A stretch of 64,000 bases of DNA, taken from the NCBI GenBank assembly GCA_013368375.1, contig JAACJP010000027.1, positions 62,001 through 126,000 of the forward strand, in the 5' to 3' direction. Origin of the DNA: Tricholomella constricta (lineage: Eukaryota; Basidiomycota; Agaricomycetes; Agaricales; Lyophyllaceae). Positions 12,983 to 24,129 of this stretch are shown here, one piece after another; positions within the stretch are counted from its first letter, which is position 1; the number at the start of each line of letters is the position of its first letter. Under the pieces are notes generated by a model that had not been told where the DNA came from, made no database searches, and was given only the letters and a program-made list of their open reading frames with translations. A program made the translations under genes and the position numbers.

Positions 12983-14943
12983 ATGTCCGACGACGCACCT
13001 GCGCCGCAGATCCAGATCAACGTCAAGGGTGAGTGGCCCCGCCTCCCTTTGAGATGCAAGATGACTGGCCACTGATGTGTTTTTTGCAGGCCCCAGCGAA
13101 TTGAAGCTCCAAATCACGGTGACGACTGACAAGACCGTGCTTGAGCTCAAGCAGGCCATCGCTGAGCAGTCCGATGTCGAGGCTGCACGACAGCGCCTCA
13201 TCTACTCTGGTCTGTTCCCCCCCCCTCCTCTCTTATGCTTTTATGCTTTTATCGGCGCTACTGACACGTAGCGCTTGCACAGGCCGTGTCTTAAAAGTAC
13301 GCCCGCCCCCCGCTCCCTCGCTGTTGCTGACTTCCCGCCAGGACGACGACGCCCTATCGGTGTACAAGATCCAATCCGGGCACACCATCCACATGGTCAA
13401 AGGCGCTGCTGCGCGCGCCGGCGCCTCCTCCTCCTCTCCTTCAGCGCAACAGCAGCCGCAGCAGCTGCCGGCGATGCAGGCGGGGCAGAGCCCGCTCGAC
13501 CCCCTGACGCAGCTTAATAGCCACCGCGGGTACGGCGCCATGGCGGGGCTCAACCCCTTTGCGGATATGGGTGTGAATCCGAATGACCCCAATATGGTGC
13601 GTTTCTTTGTCCCCTTACCCCCCCCCTTCCCTTTGTTGTTGTTGCGATTGTGGTTGGGTTGGAGATGCTGACGCGCTTGGTGTTGGTGCTTGGTGGTGGG
13701 TTGCGGGATGATAGATGCAGACGATGATGAACTCGCCCGAGTTTTTGAACCAGATGTCGGCGATGATGTCGAACCCGCAGATCATGGACCAGATCATCGC
13801 TTCTAACCCCCAGCTCGCATCCATCGCCCCTCAGGTCCGCCAGGCCTTCCAGAGCGAGCAGTTTAGGCAGATGGTGTACGTCCTTTACCTTTCCTTCTCC
13901 TTCCCCTTCCCCTCCCCTTCTTCCCCTCCCCTGCTTCCCACCTCCCACCTCCCACTTCAAGCTCCGAGCTGACCCCTGCGTTAGCTCCGACCCCCACCGC
14001 CTCCAACAGATGCTCCAAATGGCCTCCCTCTTCAACCCCGGCGCAGGCGGAGGCGCAGGTCTAGGCGCGTTCCCAGCCCCAGGCGCCCCCACCTCCTCAT
14101 TCCCCGCCCCCGGATCTCCAACCACAACCACAAACACTCCTACACCCACATCAAACACGAATCCAGGCGCGAACCCGTTCAACCCCTTTGGCGCGGGTGC
14201 GGGTGCGGGTGCGGGTGCGCCGAACCCGTTCGGGATGGACCCGGCGTTCATGCAGCAGCTGCTTGCGGGGGGCGGGATGGGTGGGATGGGCGGGATGGGC
14301 GGGATGGGTGGGATGGGTGGATTGGGTGCTGGGATGGGTGGATTGGGTGCTGGGATGGGGGGAGGAGGTGTGCCGGCTGCGCCTGCGGATACGAGGCCGC
14401 CGGAGGAAAGGTTCCAGGTGCAGTTGCAGGTGTGTTTATTTTTATGTTTCCTTTTTCCTTTTCGTTTTCGTCGTCGTCGTGTATGGTGTGCGCCTGGGCC
14501 CGGGATTTCTTATTTCTGCCCCGCTCAAAGAGGTGGATGGGGATGGGGATGGGGCCGCGGTAGTGTTGTCCGTGTCCAGGGCGCCGTTGCCGTGTCTCCC
14601 CCGCACGCCTGTTTCTTGTGGTTTCCATCACCGTTCCCCCCCCCGCTCTGACCGACATCAATACCGATGAATGAATCCCATACTGACGCGCTCCCCCCCC
14701 CCCTCCGCTGTGTTTTATTCTTTGCTGTTCGCGCCGACCCCCGCCCCGACCCCTCCCCTCCCCTCGGCCTCCCCACCCGCCCCGACCCCCCCCACCCGCC
14801 CTTCCCGCCCGCCCTCCCCCACCCGCCAGCAACTGAACGACATGGGCTTCAGCAACGCGGCCCAGAACGTCCGCGCCCTCCTCGCGACGGGCGGGAACGT
14901 CCACTCTGCGATCGAGTATATCCTTGGCGGCGGCGGGCTGTGA
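12983..14943 (+). CDS. DSK2: Ubiquilin/DSK2, ubiquitin-proteasome shuttle protein
   Basis: Seven exons (12983-13028, 13090-13209, 13283-13296, 13342-13596, 13715-13875, 13985-14429, 14830-14943) join in phase to 384 residues. Exon 3 is only 14 nt. The N-terminus is a ubiquitin-like domain (LKLQITVTTDKTVLELKQAI, LIYSGRVLKDDDAL, IQSGHTIHMVKG). A STI1-like helical region follows (MNSPEFLNQMSAMMSNPQIM, then RQAFQSEQFRQMV, LQQMLQMASLF). The C-terminus is a UBA domain (LNDMGFSNAAQNVRALLATG, ending IEYILGGGGL). The layout matches yeast Dsk2, which carries ubiquitinated clients to the proteasome. A Gly/Met tandem tract (GMGG units, about residues 265-300) and GA repeats are expanded here. The last intron is unusually long, 400 bp and C-rich. 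Confidence 0.95.
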
Positions 14944-15797
14944 TTGGAAACGTGTGTGCGTGTGTGTGTGTGTAATGGACCGTGGTGGGGGTAGGGGGTA
15001 GGGGTAGTTGTAGAGGTTGTAGTTGGCGTGGTGTGTAGGACTACTGATCTGCGTTTTTGAACTTTCTTTTTCTTTTTCCTTTTCCTTTTCCTTTTTCTTT
15101 TTCTTGAGCGCGATCGTGAGCGCGGGCGCGGGCGTGGGCGGAAATGTTGACTGGGGTTCGTGTTTCGTGTTTTTTTTTTCGTGCGGTTGCGGGGTGCGGG
15201 TTTTAGGCAGCGGCGTATGATCAGTGCTATACCTTGTTGACACGGCCCACTGTTTTTTCAGAGCGCGGCACAGCGTGGGGGGGGGGGGGAGGCGTCCGGT
15301 CAAGGCCGCTCCCGGGCCATCCAACGCCAACGTCTGCGCTGCCATAAGCATAAGCGTAAAGCATAAGTTAACGTCCGCGGCTCGTTGACGCGTTCAAGAT
15401 CAAGATCAAGGTGCTGGGGGGGAAGGGGGGGTGGCTTCGGCTCCGCCCATGTCTGTGTGCTCCGCCTCAGAGGCGTTGAGGCGTTTCTCGATTACTTTGC
15501 CACAGTTCGAGTTCGTGTCGCCCCTTGTACATGCTTACTAGGCCCTCGGGGCCGACGACCACTGCTATAGCTACTGCTACTATGACTTCGATTACGGATT
15601 TTCCCTGCCAGATATGATGACGGTTGAGCAGGGGTGATGGGTGATGGGTGATGGGCGATAGTGGAGGGTAATGGAGATGCTTCGCAGGTGCTAAGATTTA
15701 TTTTCGAATGGTAACATGTAATGTAAATTACATAGGGCTTTAGGGATGAGATCTACTTTTTCTTCAATGAATCTGCAGCCTATGCAGATGCGACCCG
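14944..15797. other. Intergenic region with polypyrimidine tract
   Basis: No gene is supported. It contains a T-rich CTTTTT/CCTTTT tract at 15062-15108 (probably the DSK2 3' flank), G-runs near 15281-15291 and 15415-15430, and from about 15580 a degenerate copy of the kinase 3' flank also seen after kinases 1 and 3. Confidence 0.5.
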
Positions 15798-18700
15798 TCA
15801 AGCGAGCAATGTGGGTTCCTCCACGTCAGGTTGAAATCGAAGCCGGCCGACGAGAATCGTCTTGCTCGGGCTTCCCGAGGTTGACTTGGACACCTTGCTG
15901 AATAGTTGCCGCTGCGATGCACTCGTGGCTTCTTCTTGGGGAAGCTCAAACGTGCCCCAGGGCTCACGCTCACCTTCCCGAGGAGAGGATGGCACATCGA
16001 AATGCGCCTGATGGGTGTGTGGTCAATCAGCTGCAACCGAGTAACGACGCGACCAAGACGCGACAGACCTCTTGGTCAGCATGACCATGATGCACGAACA
16101 GTGCATAGTTTCGCGCCGTCAGTGTTTCCACAACTACAATTGTGTCAGCAAAGAACAATAAAAGGGAAGGACTCACTGAGCATCAGATCCTCTTTCTGCA
16201 GCTCGTGCTCGCGTCCAAATGCACGAAGAATGTGCTTCCAGTACACGCAGAACTACTGCTTACATGCCCCGACATCCTCAATGGCATGATGTACAGTCTT
16301 TTCAGCACAAAGGAACGCCACGCGTTCACCAGAAAGTGAGAAAGTGCGCCTCTTTGTGAATTCCCTGTCCAGAATGTGTGTGCGTGTCAGTGTGAAAGTA
16401 ACAATGGCGGGGCATTCTGAACGCTTTGTTGAAGACGTACGGGGTAAGTACTGCTTGAGATCTAGTTTTAGTAGATGAGAATGCTCTAAAGTTCTTCCAA
16501 GCGTTCCTTTCTCGTTCTTGTCGGCGCGCAAAGATGATCCGGCCAAAATCAGTGATACTCCGCAAGTCCTGCAATCGACCGCCGGAATACCACTCGGGGT
16601 TGAGAGAGTTGAGGAGTTTCACAAAGTTGTCCATTGCGATTGAGGTACCCCACGTCTCCCAGCATCGCATCTCCCGGTGTCCACAGAGGTAAATTGACTG
16701 CAATCGATGGTAAGAGACGATACAGATGCATGGTAGGCGCTCGCAGATCGGTGACTCACGTGAAGAAGGGTATCCATGTGACAAGCATACGCGGTATGTA
16801 AACTCAAACTGGTGGTCCTGCGCACTTTCATGGTCAGGCTCTTGGATAGTCTCCCCATCGTCGACCGGGCCTGGCTGCACGTCTCTCGGGACAAAAAGCA
16901 GAGAGTCCTGGAGAGCGATGGATGTTGCACTGTGTTCGTTATCGATGATGGTTTCGCCTTCGGACTTTGGGCTCGAAATGTCCGTGATAGATGGCGCGGA
17001 ATACTCTGGGCGAACCAAAGGAGGGGAAATGACCCTGATAGATGGCGTGGAATCTGGACGAGGTGAAGAAGGGGCAACAAGAGGACTTTCGCTTTCTAGG
17101 GCGCCAGTAAGAATGGTAGCAAGACACGCGCGACAAACGTACCTGGACTGCCGACAAGGTTGTTGAATGATTTCGGTTGAGAAATGGCGATGCGACGGGA
17201 TTCGATGGCGGTTAAAGGGGGACGCAATCCACTCCGCAGTGCTGCTAACGACGGAACGAGCTCACGAAAGGGTGGTCGCTCAGAGGGCGACTGGTGCCAA
17301 GCAGCGCGAAGGAGATGTTCTAATCCGAGTGCGTGGACCAGCCCATCGGGGAACGGTGGTCGACCTTGTTCATCTACAGGCAGAGTGAAGTAGACGTTCT
17401 GACAAGTCACTCAAACACTGACCAAGGACATGTCGTCTCACAGCTTCGTCAGGCATCGTTGGCCAAGGAACACTACCCATGGTCAAGACTTCGACGCAAC
17501 ACATGGCGAAGGCATAGATGTCAATCTTCTTTGTGAGTAGAGAATGGTTGCCCATCAATTCTGGTGCCTGCCACCTCATCGCATCTGTAGATAATGGATG
17601 AATCGGTGATTGTAATAAAGAGGTTGGATGGACCACGAACGGTTTGGCAGTGAATTTCCCTGCATAACATGGGATTTCCACTTGCTTTGGCCAAAGTCCG
17701 ATATGACACAGCGTACATCATCGGATACGAGCACATTCGCAGCCTGGAAGTATATAAAAGAGTTAATATCTTGCTCGCTCGACATGGATAGTCAGACTGA
17801 CCTTTAAATCTCCATGATAGACACCATGTTCATGGAGATACCTCATCCCCTCCGCGATATCATGCAGCACGCAAAGATGATCAACCTTCTCGTGGATGAT
17901 CCTTGCTGCCGATGCCTCATCACCAGATTCGGCATGTCTCTGCGCTTCCCAATCCACGCGCAGCAGATAGTCCGTCAGGCTACCGTGTTTCATCAAGGGG
18001 CTGACAAGGAACCAGGGCAAGGGACCTTCTGCACTGCTCGCGCCGTACAGCTCAAGCACGTTCCGATGGCTGAGGGCTTTCCAGACATTGATCTCGTTGA
18101 TGAACGACTCCCTTGAAGTGTGGATCTCGAGCACCTTGATCGCCACGGATCGCCGGTTCCACGACCCCTTGTAAACAGTTGAGAAGAAGCCGCGACCAAT
18201 GCGCTCCCCAAGGTCAATTTCGAACCTGGGTTTACGGGTCGTGTCAGTCCTGATTGTTTGATGTAGGCACCTCCTTACTTCGTAATAGTCAAACTCGGAA
18301 GTGTAGGCAGCGGCCCTCCATACGCGCTCTTCAGGGCCCGGAGTTCCCTCTCGATGAACTCCCTGTCGAGAAGATTGAGCTCGCGGAGCTCAGGACCATC
18401 GACTGGCCACGTTGAAGACCTGCGCTGCGATGGCAGCGACGTTGACAACTTATCAGCGACCTTGTGTAATCGAAGCTTCTCCAGAACTCGCAGCAACGTC
18501 TTGATAGCATCCGGAATGTCGGGCTTCTCCACTCCAAGGAATTCCAGCGCATCGTCCACTGCCTTGCTATAGATGCATTCAAAGTCCGCAGTGTCAGTGT
18601 TACTATCTCGTTTATTTTGGCGGTCCTGAATCGTGCGAATCCTCTCGTGAATTTCTTCGTTGGACGATGGTAATGTTTCGATTTTCAAGTCGATGTCGTC

Positions 18701-19772
18701 CAGATCGGCGTCAGGCGAGGGAAGTTTATGTTCGCCAGGGCTCTCCGATGACCCTGCCACATTTTCCAGGATGCGAAGTTGGATTGAACGCTGTCAAGGT
18801 CGAGTAAGAAAGTGCAATCGTAAAAATTGGCAACTACATACATTGAAGTGACCCAAGCAGTCCTGAAGCATAGTGTTGCAATCCGCGATGTCTATCAAAA
18901 TGTCGTAGCGCTTCAGGTATCGCGTCAACAGCGATTGACTTATCAAGTCCTGGACCATTTGATGAATTCGCGCGAATGCACTGTGACCGAAAGATGTCCT
19001 TCAATTCAGCAATCCGTGCATAAGCGTTGGGTCACTTACTGCTCGAGATCTGCGAGGGGTCCACTCAAGACTCTGGCAACGGTGTCGCCGACACGAGAAA
19101 TTTCTTCATGTATCGCGATCAGAATTTCGGCGCAGCGATGCGTTAGCCGGAGACACGCCAACCGATTTGTCTGTTGTACTCATCGTCAGCATAGTTACCG
19201 ACGCTGGTTATATATGTACACAAAGAACTCACTGCGACTTTTTGCAATGCATCCCAAATTCCCAATAAAAGTTTTACAGCACCTTCCAACCCCGGTATCG
19301 GTGCAAATTTCAGGAGCTCTGCACCGCCGATGAGGACCTCGTGTGCCACGTCGACTGTTATATCAATCATAGGGCTAACGGCGCGGGCAACGCCCTAAAT
19401 GCAACAGAATCAGGCAATTTCTGCCCAGGAAGGAATGTAACATAGACGTACCATCCGTGTATGATGCCATCGCTCTGTTTCCTCCTTGGGCAATGGTGTA
19501 AAGCTGGGGGGAGCGCTCGCCCATGATTTCGAAGTTGACTTTAGCTTATGGAGCAAGGAGTTCGAGGGAGCCGCCTTGGGTGACGATGAACGCGAGAGAG
19601 AAGGCCCGGCGTTGTTCTCCATGGATCGCGGACGCGAAATGGACCACCACTCTTCAGCGAGATAGCTGGCTGAAGACGAAGAGGGAGACTCTGTGGTGGA
19701 TGATAGGCTCGCAGTATCGCTTCTCGCCTGGTTTGGCATAGCGGACGAGATGCGGTGGCCGAAACCGGACAT
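15798..19772 (-). pseudogene. TKL-type kinase copy 2, frameshifted in its C-terminal domain
   Basis: Same architecture as copies 1 and 3, read on the minus strand: Ser-rich leader, four-helix region (MIDITVDVAHEVL and AELLKFAPIPGLEG), then a complete kinase domain with GRGFFSTVYKG, VAIK, HGDLK, DFG and QAPEL. In the C-terminal module the frame breaks after GDAMLGDVGYL. Copies 1 and 3 read cacaaattgtcc on the plus strand, whereas this copy has cacaaagttgtcc at about 16620-16632, one base longer. The codon aligned with the start Met of copy 3 (28259) is AGG here, so translation would begin at Met 19772 or in an unseen exon. The exon end near 16040 has also lost about 15 nt relative to copy 1. 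Splice changes might rescue it; otherwise a kinase without its C-terminal domain is made. Confidence 0.7.
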
Positions 19773-19841
19773 AAAGGACGGGTAGGACGAGAAACGTAAG
19801 TGCCTCTTCTCCTTGTATGGTAACAGATCCCTCTCATGCAC

Positions 19842-20700
19842 TCTGGTCGGTCAGCGATATTAATCAGCCATCTGAAGAAATCCGTACAGTGCAATTATGG
19901 GTGAGCTCTTCGGACAACTTTGGAGGCGTGATGACCTGTGGTCGAATTTGCCTAATGTTCTGGAGAAATTGCGGTGTGCGTCCTTCAGAGATTGATGGAG
20001 GAATCGCCGCTCGCTCTCTAAATAGCTGAGTGACGAGTGTGGGGCAGTTGCCGCAGCGCCGTAGCTCCCCTGTGGGAACGGAAGATCGGGAATGTTGATT
20101 AATTACCAGCCGTACGATCACCGTTTGGCTTCTACATCGGATTGGACAATTACAGATTGTCAGCTTTCAATTCACTCCCATACCCGGTACAGATATCGTC
20201 AAGTTATGAGTAGGCTCGCAATTCAGAACCCGCCATATAGTGTGTGTCGGTTGGCTAGGACAAGGCCTCTGCAGGAATAAGACAGCCCACAATCCATGGA
20301 ACGAAACCAGCTGGGCAATAATGGGTGTTTCGACGCGAGCGATGGAGTCGGAAGGAACATCTTGCCTCCAGTTCCAAGTTCCAATGCAATGATCTACGCG
20401 AAGCATGAACTGCTTTAGCTCGTAAGCCCTACTAAAAAGGGACGAAACAAGTACCAAGAATGTATGAAACGGAGAACAAGCGAGCCATCAGGTGAGACGA
20501 CCCATATAAGGCCCCCGTTGTTCGCGAGGAAGTACACAACCAAGTGACAACCAGACAGAAGATGTTGCATTCGTATAGCACATGGAGGGAGAATGACACG
20601 GCGAATTACAATGACGTTTTCGAGAGGGCATCAAGCGAGTGGATGCGGTTCCTGTGGGGCTATGCAACATCAGTGAAGTTTTGAAGCTTCAAGGAGCATG
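19842..20700. repeat. 5' flank of kinase 2, duplicated upstream of kinase 3
   Basis: The interval aligns with about 28262-29100 in the same orientation relative to the kinase. Shared pieces include gtcggtcagcgat, a match around 20089-20110 (gttgattaattaccag against gttaattaattatcag), and a 50 bp stretch near 20535-20585. Kinases 2 and 3 therefore arose as a tandem duplication that carried the promoter. No coding sequence is seen. Confidence 0.65.
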
Positions 20701-20878
20701 TCGCCGGATATCGTACCAGACTGCTAAGGAAAAGCATACTTAGGTCAGTCATGGGCTCTTTTCGAACAGACTTCCAGACATCAAGCGTCGCTCACATAAT
20801 GTGGTCTGTGCACGGGTGACCCGTCGGGTTTAATAGAATTCTGGTTTTACATAATCACGCTCTGCCACACCCCCAACG

Positions 20879-21133
20879 ATGACCGCGCTGAAAGCTGCGA
20901 CGTCGCAGCAAACGCCTCTCAAAAAATTTGCACTACACTCGACGTCTACATGCTCTGCACGAGCATCGGTGTACGGAAAATGTATCCTAGCCGGCTATAC
21001 AGATGTTAGAAAAGACATGTGCAAGGAGGAGTTCGCGCAGTTCGGTAAGTGCTTGCGCAAAGCTGTGAGTTATTTTCTTTGAACTGTTTTTGTTTCCTTA
21101 ATAACGCCCTCCTAGATGAAACGGAAGTGGTGA
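20879..21133 (+). CDS. Twin CX9C mitochondrial protein, NDUFAF8-like
   Basis: Two exons, 20879-21064 and 21116-21133, give 67 residues. Cysteines at 25, 35, 48 and 58 form two exact C-x9-C motifs (CSARASVYGKC and CKEEFAQFGKC), the hallmark of intermembrane-space proteins folded by the Mia40 pathway. Spacing, small size and the basic KRKW end fit the complex I assembly factor NDUFAF8 (human C17orf89) family better than Cox17/Cmc proteins. The second exon encodes only five residues plus the stop, so single-ORF scans miss the true end. The gene sits alone between kinase copies 2 and 3. Confidence 0.8.
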
Positions 21134-21327
21134 AGATAGGATGACCAAGTCGCACTTATTATCCAAATTAAAAATAAACTAGCATTACAAGACCTCTAGG
21201 AGAGCAGAGCAATAATTCAGAGGAGGAGGAGGAGGAGTATATTATACTGACAAGGTCCCTGAACAGGAACACTGGCCAGTCAAAATTTGAGTGATCCAAA
21301 GGGAATGAAACATCTCATTGGCTGCAC

Positions 21328-22070
21328 TTATGCGTCTCGTGCGGTTATACTATGTCCAGTGATTGCGAGCTCAGTCACCTCGTGGCCTTCGAGACCTTTC
21401 CTTATTGCATCCAGGAGAAGTGATTTGATGCCCTTATACAGAGCCCAAAACCCAGAGTGAGCGTAACCACGTTGAGATGGGTGACGGTGCTTCAGAGCAC
21501 GTAAGTCGTGCAAAGCAAGTTCCACACTAGAAGTTCCTGAGATCGCAACGACGAGCTGCTTGATCGACGGGCGGTAGACCACAAACGATGGCAGATGACC
21601 AACTGAGCCCTCGACAGAGGACACCAGGATGGCGTCTTGTAGAGTATGATAGCCTTCTAAGGGAAAGTCGCGTTCCAGGAGAGTGGTGATGTTTTGGAAT
21701 AGAAAATCCAAAGGTACCATGCTGTAGGCAACCTCTGCAAACTGGCCTACAAACAGTGATCACATATGAGACAAGACTTATAGAGGTTACACATATCGAC
21801 CGCACCGAGTTCAGCAAGTTCGGTTTCGATTTCAGGCGACACGCGATCTGCGCTTGTCAAGCCGTACGATGAGATGAGCGAGTGGCAAGGGCTTTGGAGA
21901 TCGACCGAAAATTGGTGAGTTTTTCCGAGGCGTACATCCGCCTTTGCTCCTCCGTCAGCGCATATTTCGGTTTCCAGAGCATTGGTAGTGAAGGCTTTCT
22001 GAGAGAGAAGAGATCTCATCACAGCAGCCTCTTCGCGCAGCATGAAAATGAACATCGCGATCCAGCACAT
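21328..22070 (-). pseudogene. Class-3 lipase fragment truncated at the nucleophile elbow
   Basis: Exon 1 (from ATG 22070) ends in ELGAVDM and splices in phase 1 to the exon starting CQFAEVAYSMVPLDF. The second exon carries the alpha/beta-hydrolase core of fungal class-3 lipases: YRPSIKQLVVAISGT, then HSGFWALYKG and ELAITGHS. A complete lipase continues GHSLGG and supplies Asp and His residues over about 100 more residues. Here the frame reads GHSITARDA and stops. The next 200 bp encode nothing lipase-like. The enzyme would lack two thirds of its catalytic triad and is presumably inactive. Confidence 0.75.
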
Positions 22071-22199
22071 GCATGGTGCACAGTATTAGGCCTTGTGGAG
22101 CTGAGGCTAGTGTCGATGCCGGGCTCCACTTGTAGTTTCAGCAAAGGAAACAAGGCAGTATATGGAGCTGAAGTGATAACCCTCTAACCCATAAGCAGC

Positions 22200-23579
22200 A
22201 AGTATGTGAAAGAGGAGAAGCTTAAGATGCATAACCTGCACCACTTATAAGGCAGCAAATACAAGAATAGAGCGTGGGACACCTGCCATTGGCGCGGGGC
22301 CGCTTAGGTCAGCGTGTCCTGTCCCGGTCACATCACGCCCCCGTGATGTGCACGATCATCGTGATCATGATCTCCCCCAGGACGCGAGACGCTGCTCGTC
22401 GTCTCGATCGACGAACCCCGCTGCCGGCTGCCCTCTGTGCGCGTGTCGCAGTCTATTCGTTCCCGCGTTGTTCCTCTGGCTCACTGCGTGGCTGTGTGTC
22501 TCGACTCTCGGTGGGATGGACGGCGATGTGGGGGGACAGGGACTTTACATCTGCGAGAGAGGAGGAGAGAGCGAGCGAGGGACATTATGAACATGACAGC
22601 CTGAGCCTGTGTATGTCCTTTTCTTTCTTACTGCACAACAATATCATCCTCTTCACTCTATCTTCTTATCTCTGTGAACACGGAACGAACACTCGCACAT
22701 GGCACAACCGATCGGACCGTCCCAGGCCCTCAGACGACGCTGCTTGCGCATCCTAACAACATCCCGAGTGACGACGACGACACCAACATTGCCAGTGCCA
22801 CCTGCCGACTTCATAGTAACGACCCTCGCCCATGCAAAAGGAGAACAGCTGAGACTGTCTGCGGATCGCTGAATACTGCAGCCTCGACCTTTCCTCACCT
22901 CCAGCGATTTCCGTCGCAGTCGGTCCTCCAACTCGCGACCTCGAAATTCAAAAGAGGCAATGGGCACATCTGCGAGTACTCGGAGAAGAGTGGAAGCAGT
23001 CTCCGGACTCTTTTCAGCTGTGCGACGATCCAAGTAAGCCCTCGACGCTCTTTTGTATGTGGTGTGTATTCCGTCTGATCCTCTTTGTCCTCTTCCCAAG
23101 GTCTTGCAGGAGCTACATCCCCGCCTGCGCCAGGAGCTACTCTCAGCATTCGCATCAGCTCCGTCGAGTGATACTGGCACCGTGATTGACTCCTGAAGCC
23201 TGTTGCGTTCACCCGTTGAGACGACCTGACAGGCTGAAACTATATGCACCCTGCTTCAAGCCACGAAAACCGGGGACTTAAATGCGCTTTCAGCGCTTTT
23301 TCGACTACAGGGTGTGGTTGAGCCAACGGTGAGTGCGGCGATCCAATCAAGAAGCGGATGCCGATGCGCGACATGTAGAGCGGTCGAGCCAGGCCTGGAG
23401 ATCGAGGCCGATGTTGCGCGCGTTCTGAACACGCTTCCACTCGAGGGCGCCCTGTGCGGTGGTGGTGACAGCGGGGTCACGCCGGCTCTTGATGGACAGG
23501 AAGCGGCAATTCTGGCAGATGAATTTCTGATTCTTCGTGGCCCTCCATCTCGGTTTCACCGGAGTGCTGTCCATCCAGA
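22200..23579. other. Gene-poor interval
   Basis: Several overlapping frames of 100-198 codons occur on both strands at 22270-23250. None has recognisable motifs, a convincing start or supporting introns. The interval is GC-moderate and free of obvious repeats. Nothing else can be supported. Confidence 0.45.
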
Positions 23580-24129
23580 AAGGTGTATACAACATTCATG
23601 GCTATACAGTGAAGCAGGCCTTTCTGCTGGAAGAAGCCAGCGAGGGTTGGTGTTACGAATGTTGTTTGGCAAGTCAAATGCCATTCGGGCCGCACGGACC
23701 CTGAATCCTTTGGCCGGTCAAACTAAGGACCACAGGAAATGTCTACTATGATTTCGATTACAGATTTTCTTGCCACATAAGACATTGATCAGGAACGATG
23801 GGTCGAAACCGGTGATAGTAAAGCCTTCTAAAAAGAGCTACGAGACTGCGAGGAATTGGTGATGGTTCGGCGAAGATGCTTTGCAGGTGCTGATGGCGTT
23901 TGAGACTTATTCGAATGGAATATACATAGTGCCTTTGACTGAAATAGGCTTTTTGACATGCTGACTTCTTTCTCACTGCCTCCAGCCCATGCAGAAACTA
24001 AGACATGGACGGCTTCCCCCCACTTCGGCCTACTTGTCCTCGTTGCACTTCTGCGCCACAGATCTCGAATGATTCCGAATTTTTGCATCCCATCCAACTT
24101 AAGGGATGTTGGCAGGCTTGATGCAACCG
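23580..24129. repeat. 3' flank of kinase 3, inverted copy of 3340-3890
   Basis: Read on the minus strand it reproduces the sequence after kinase 1, including the run around the conserved cttaagttggatgggatgca (24085-24105 region). It marks the outer edge of the inverted kinase duplication that encloses the SET3-DSK2 block. Confidence 0.75.

Noticed and set aside
14248..15351. 367-codon minus-strand frame over the DSK2 3' end
   Set aside because: It is antisense to the UBA exon and glycine tract and consists of low-complexity sequence.
22653..23249. 198-codon minus-strand frame
   Set aside because: No ATG at its start, no motif and no splice support; competing frames of similar length lie opposite.
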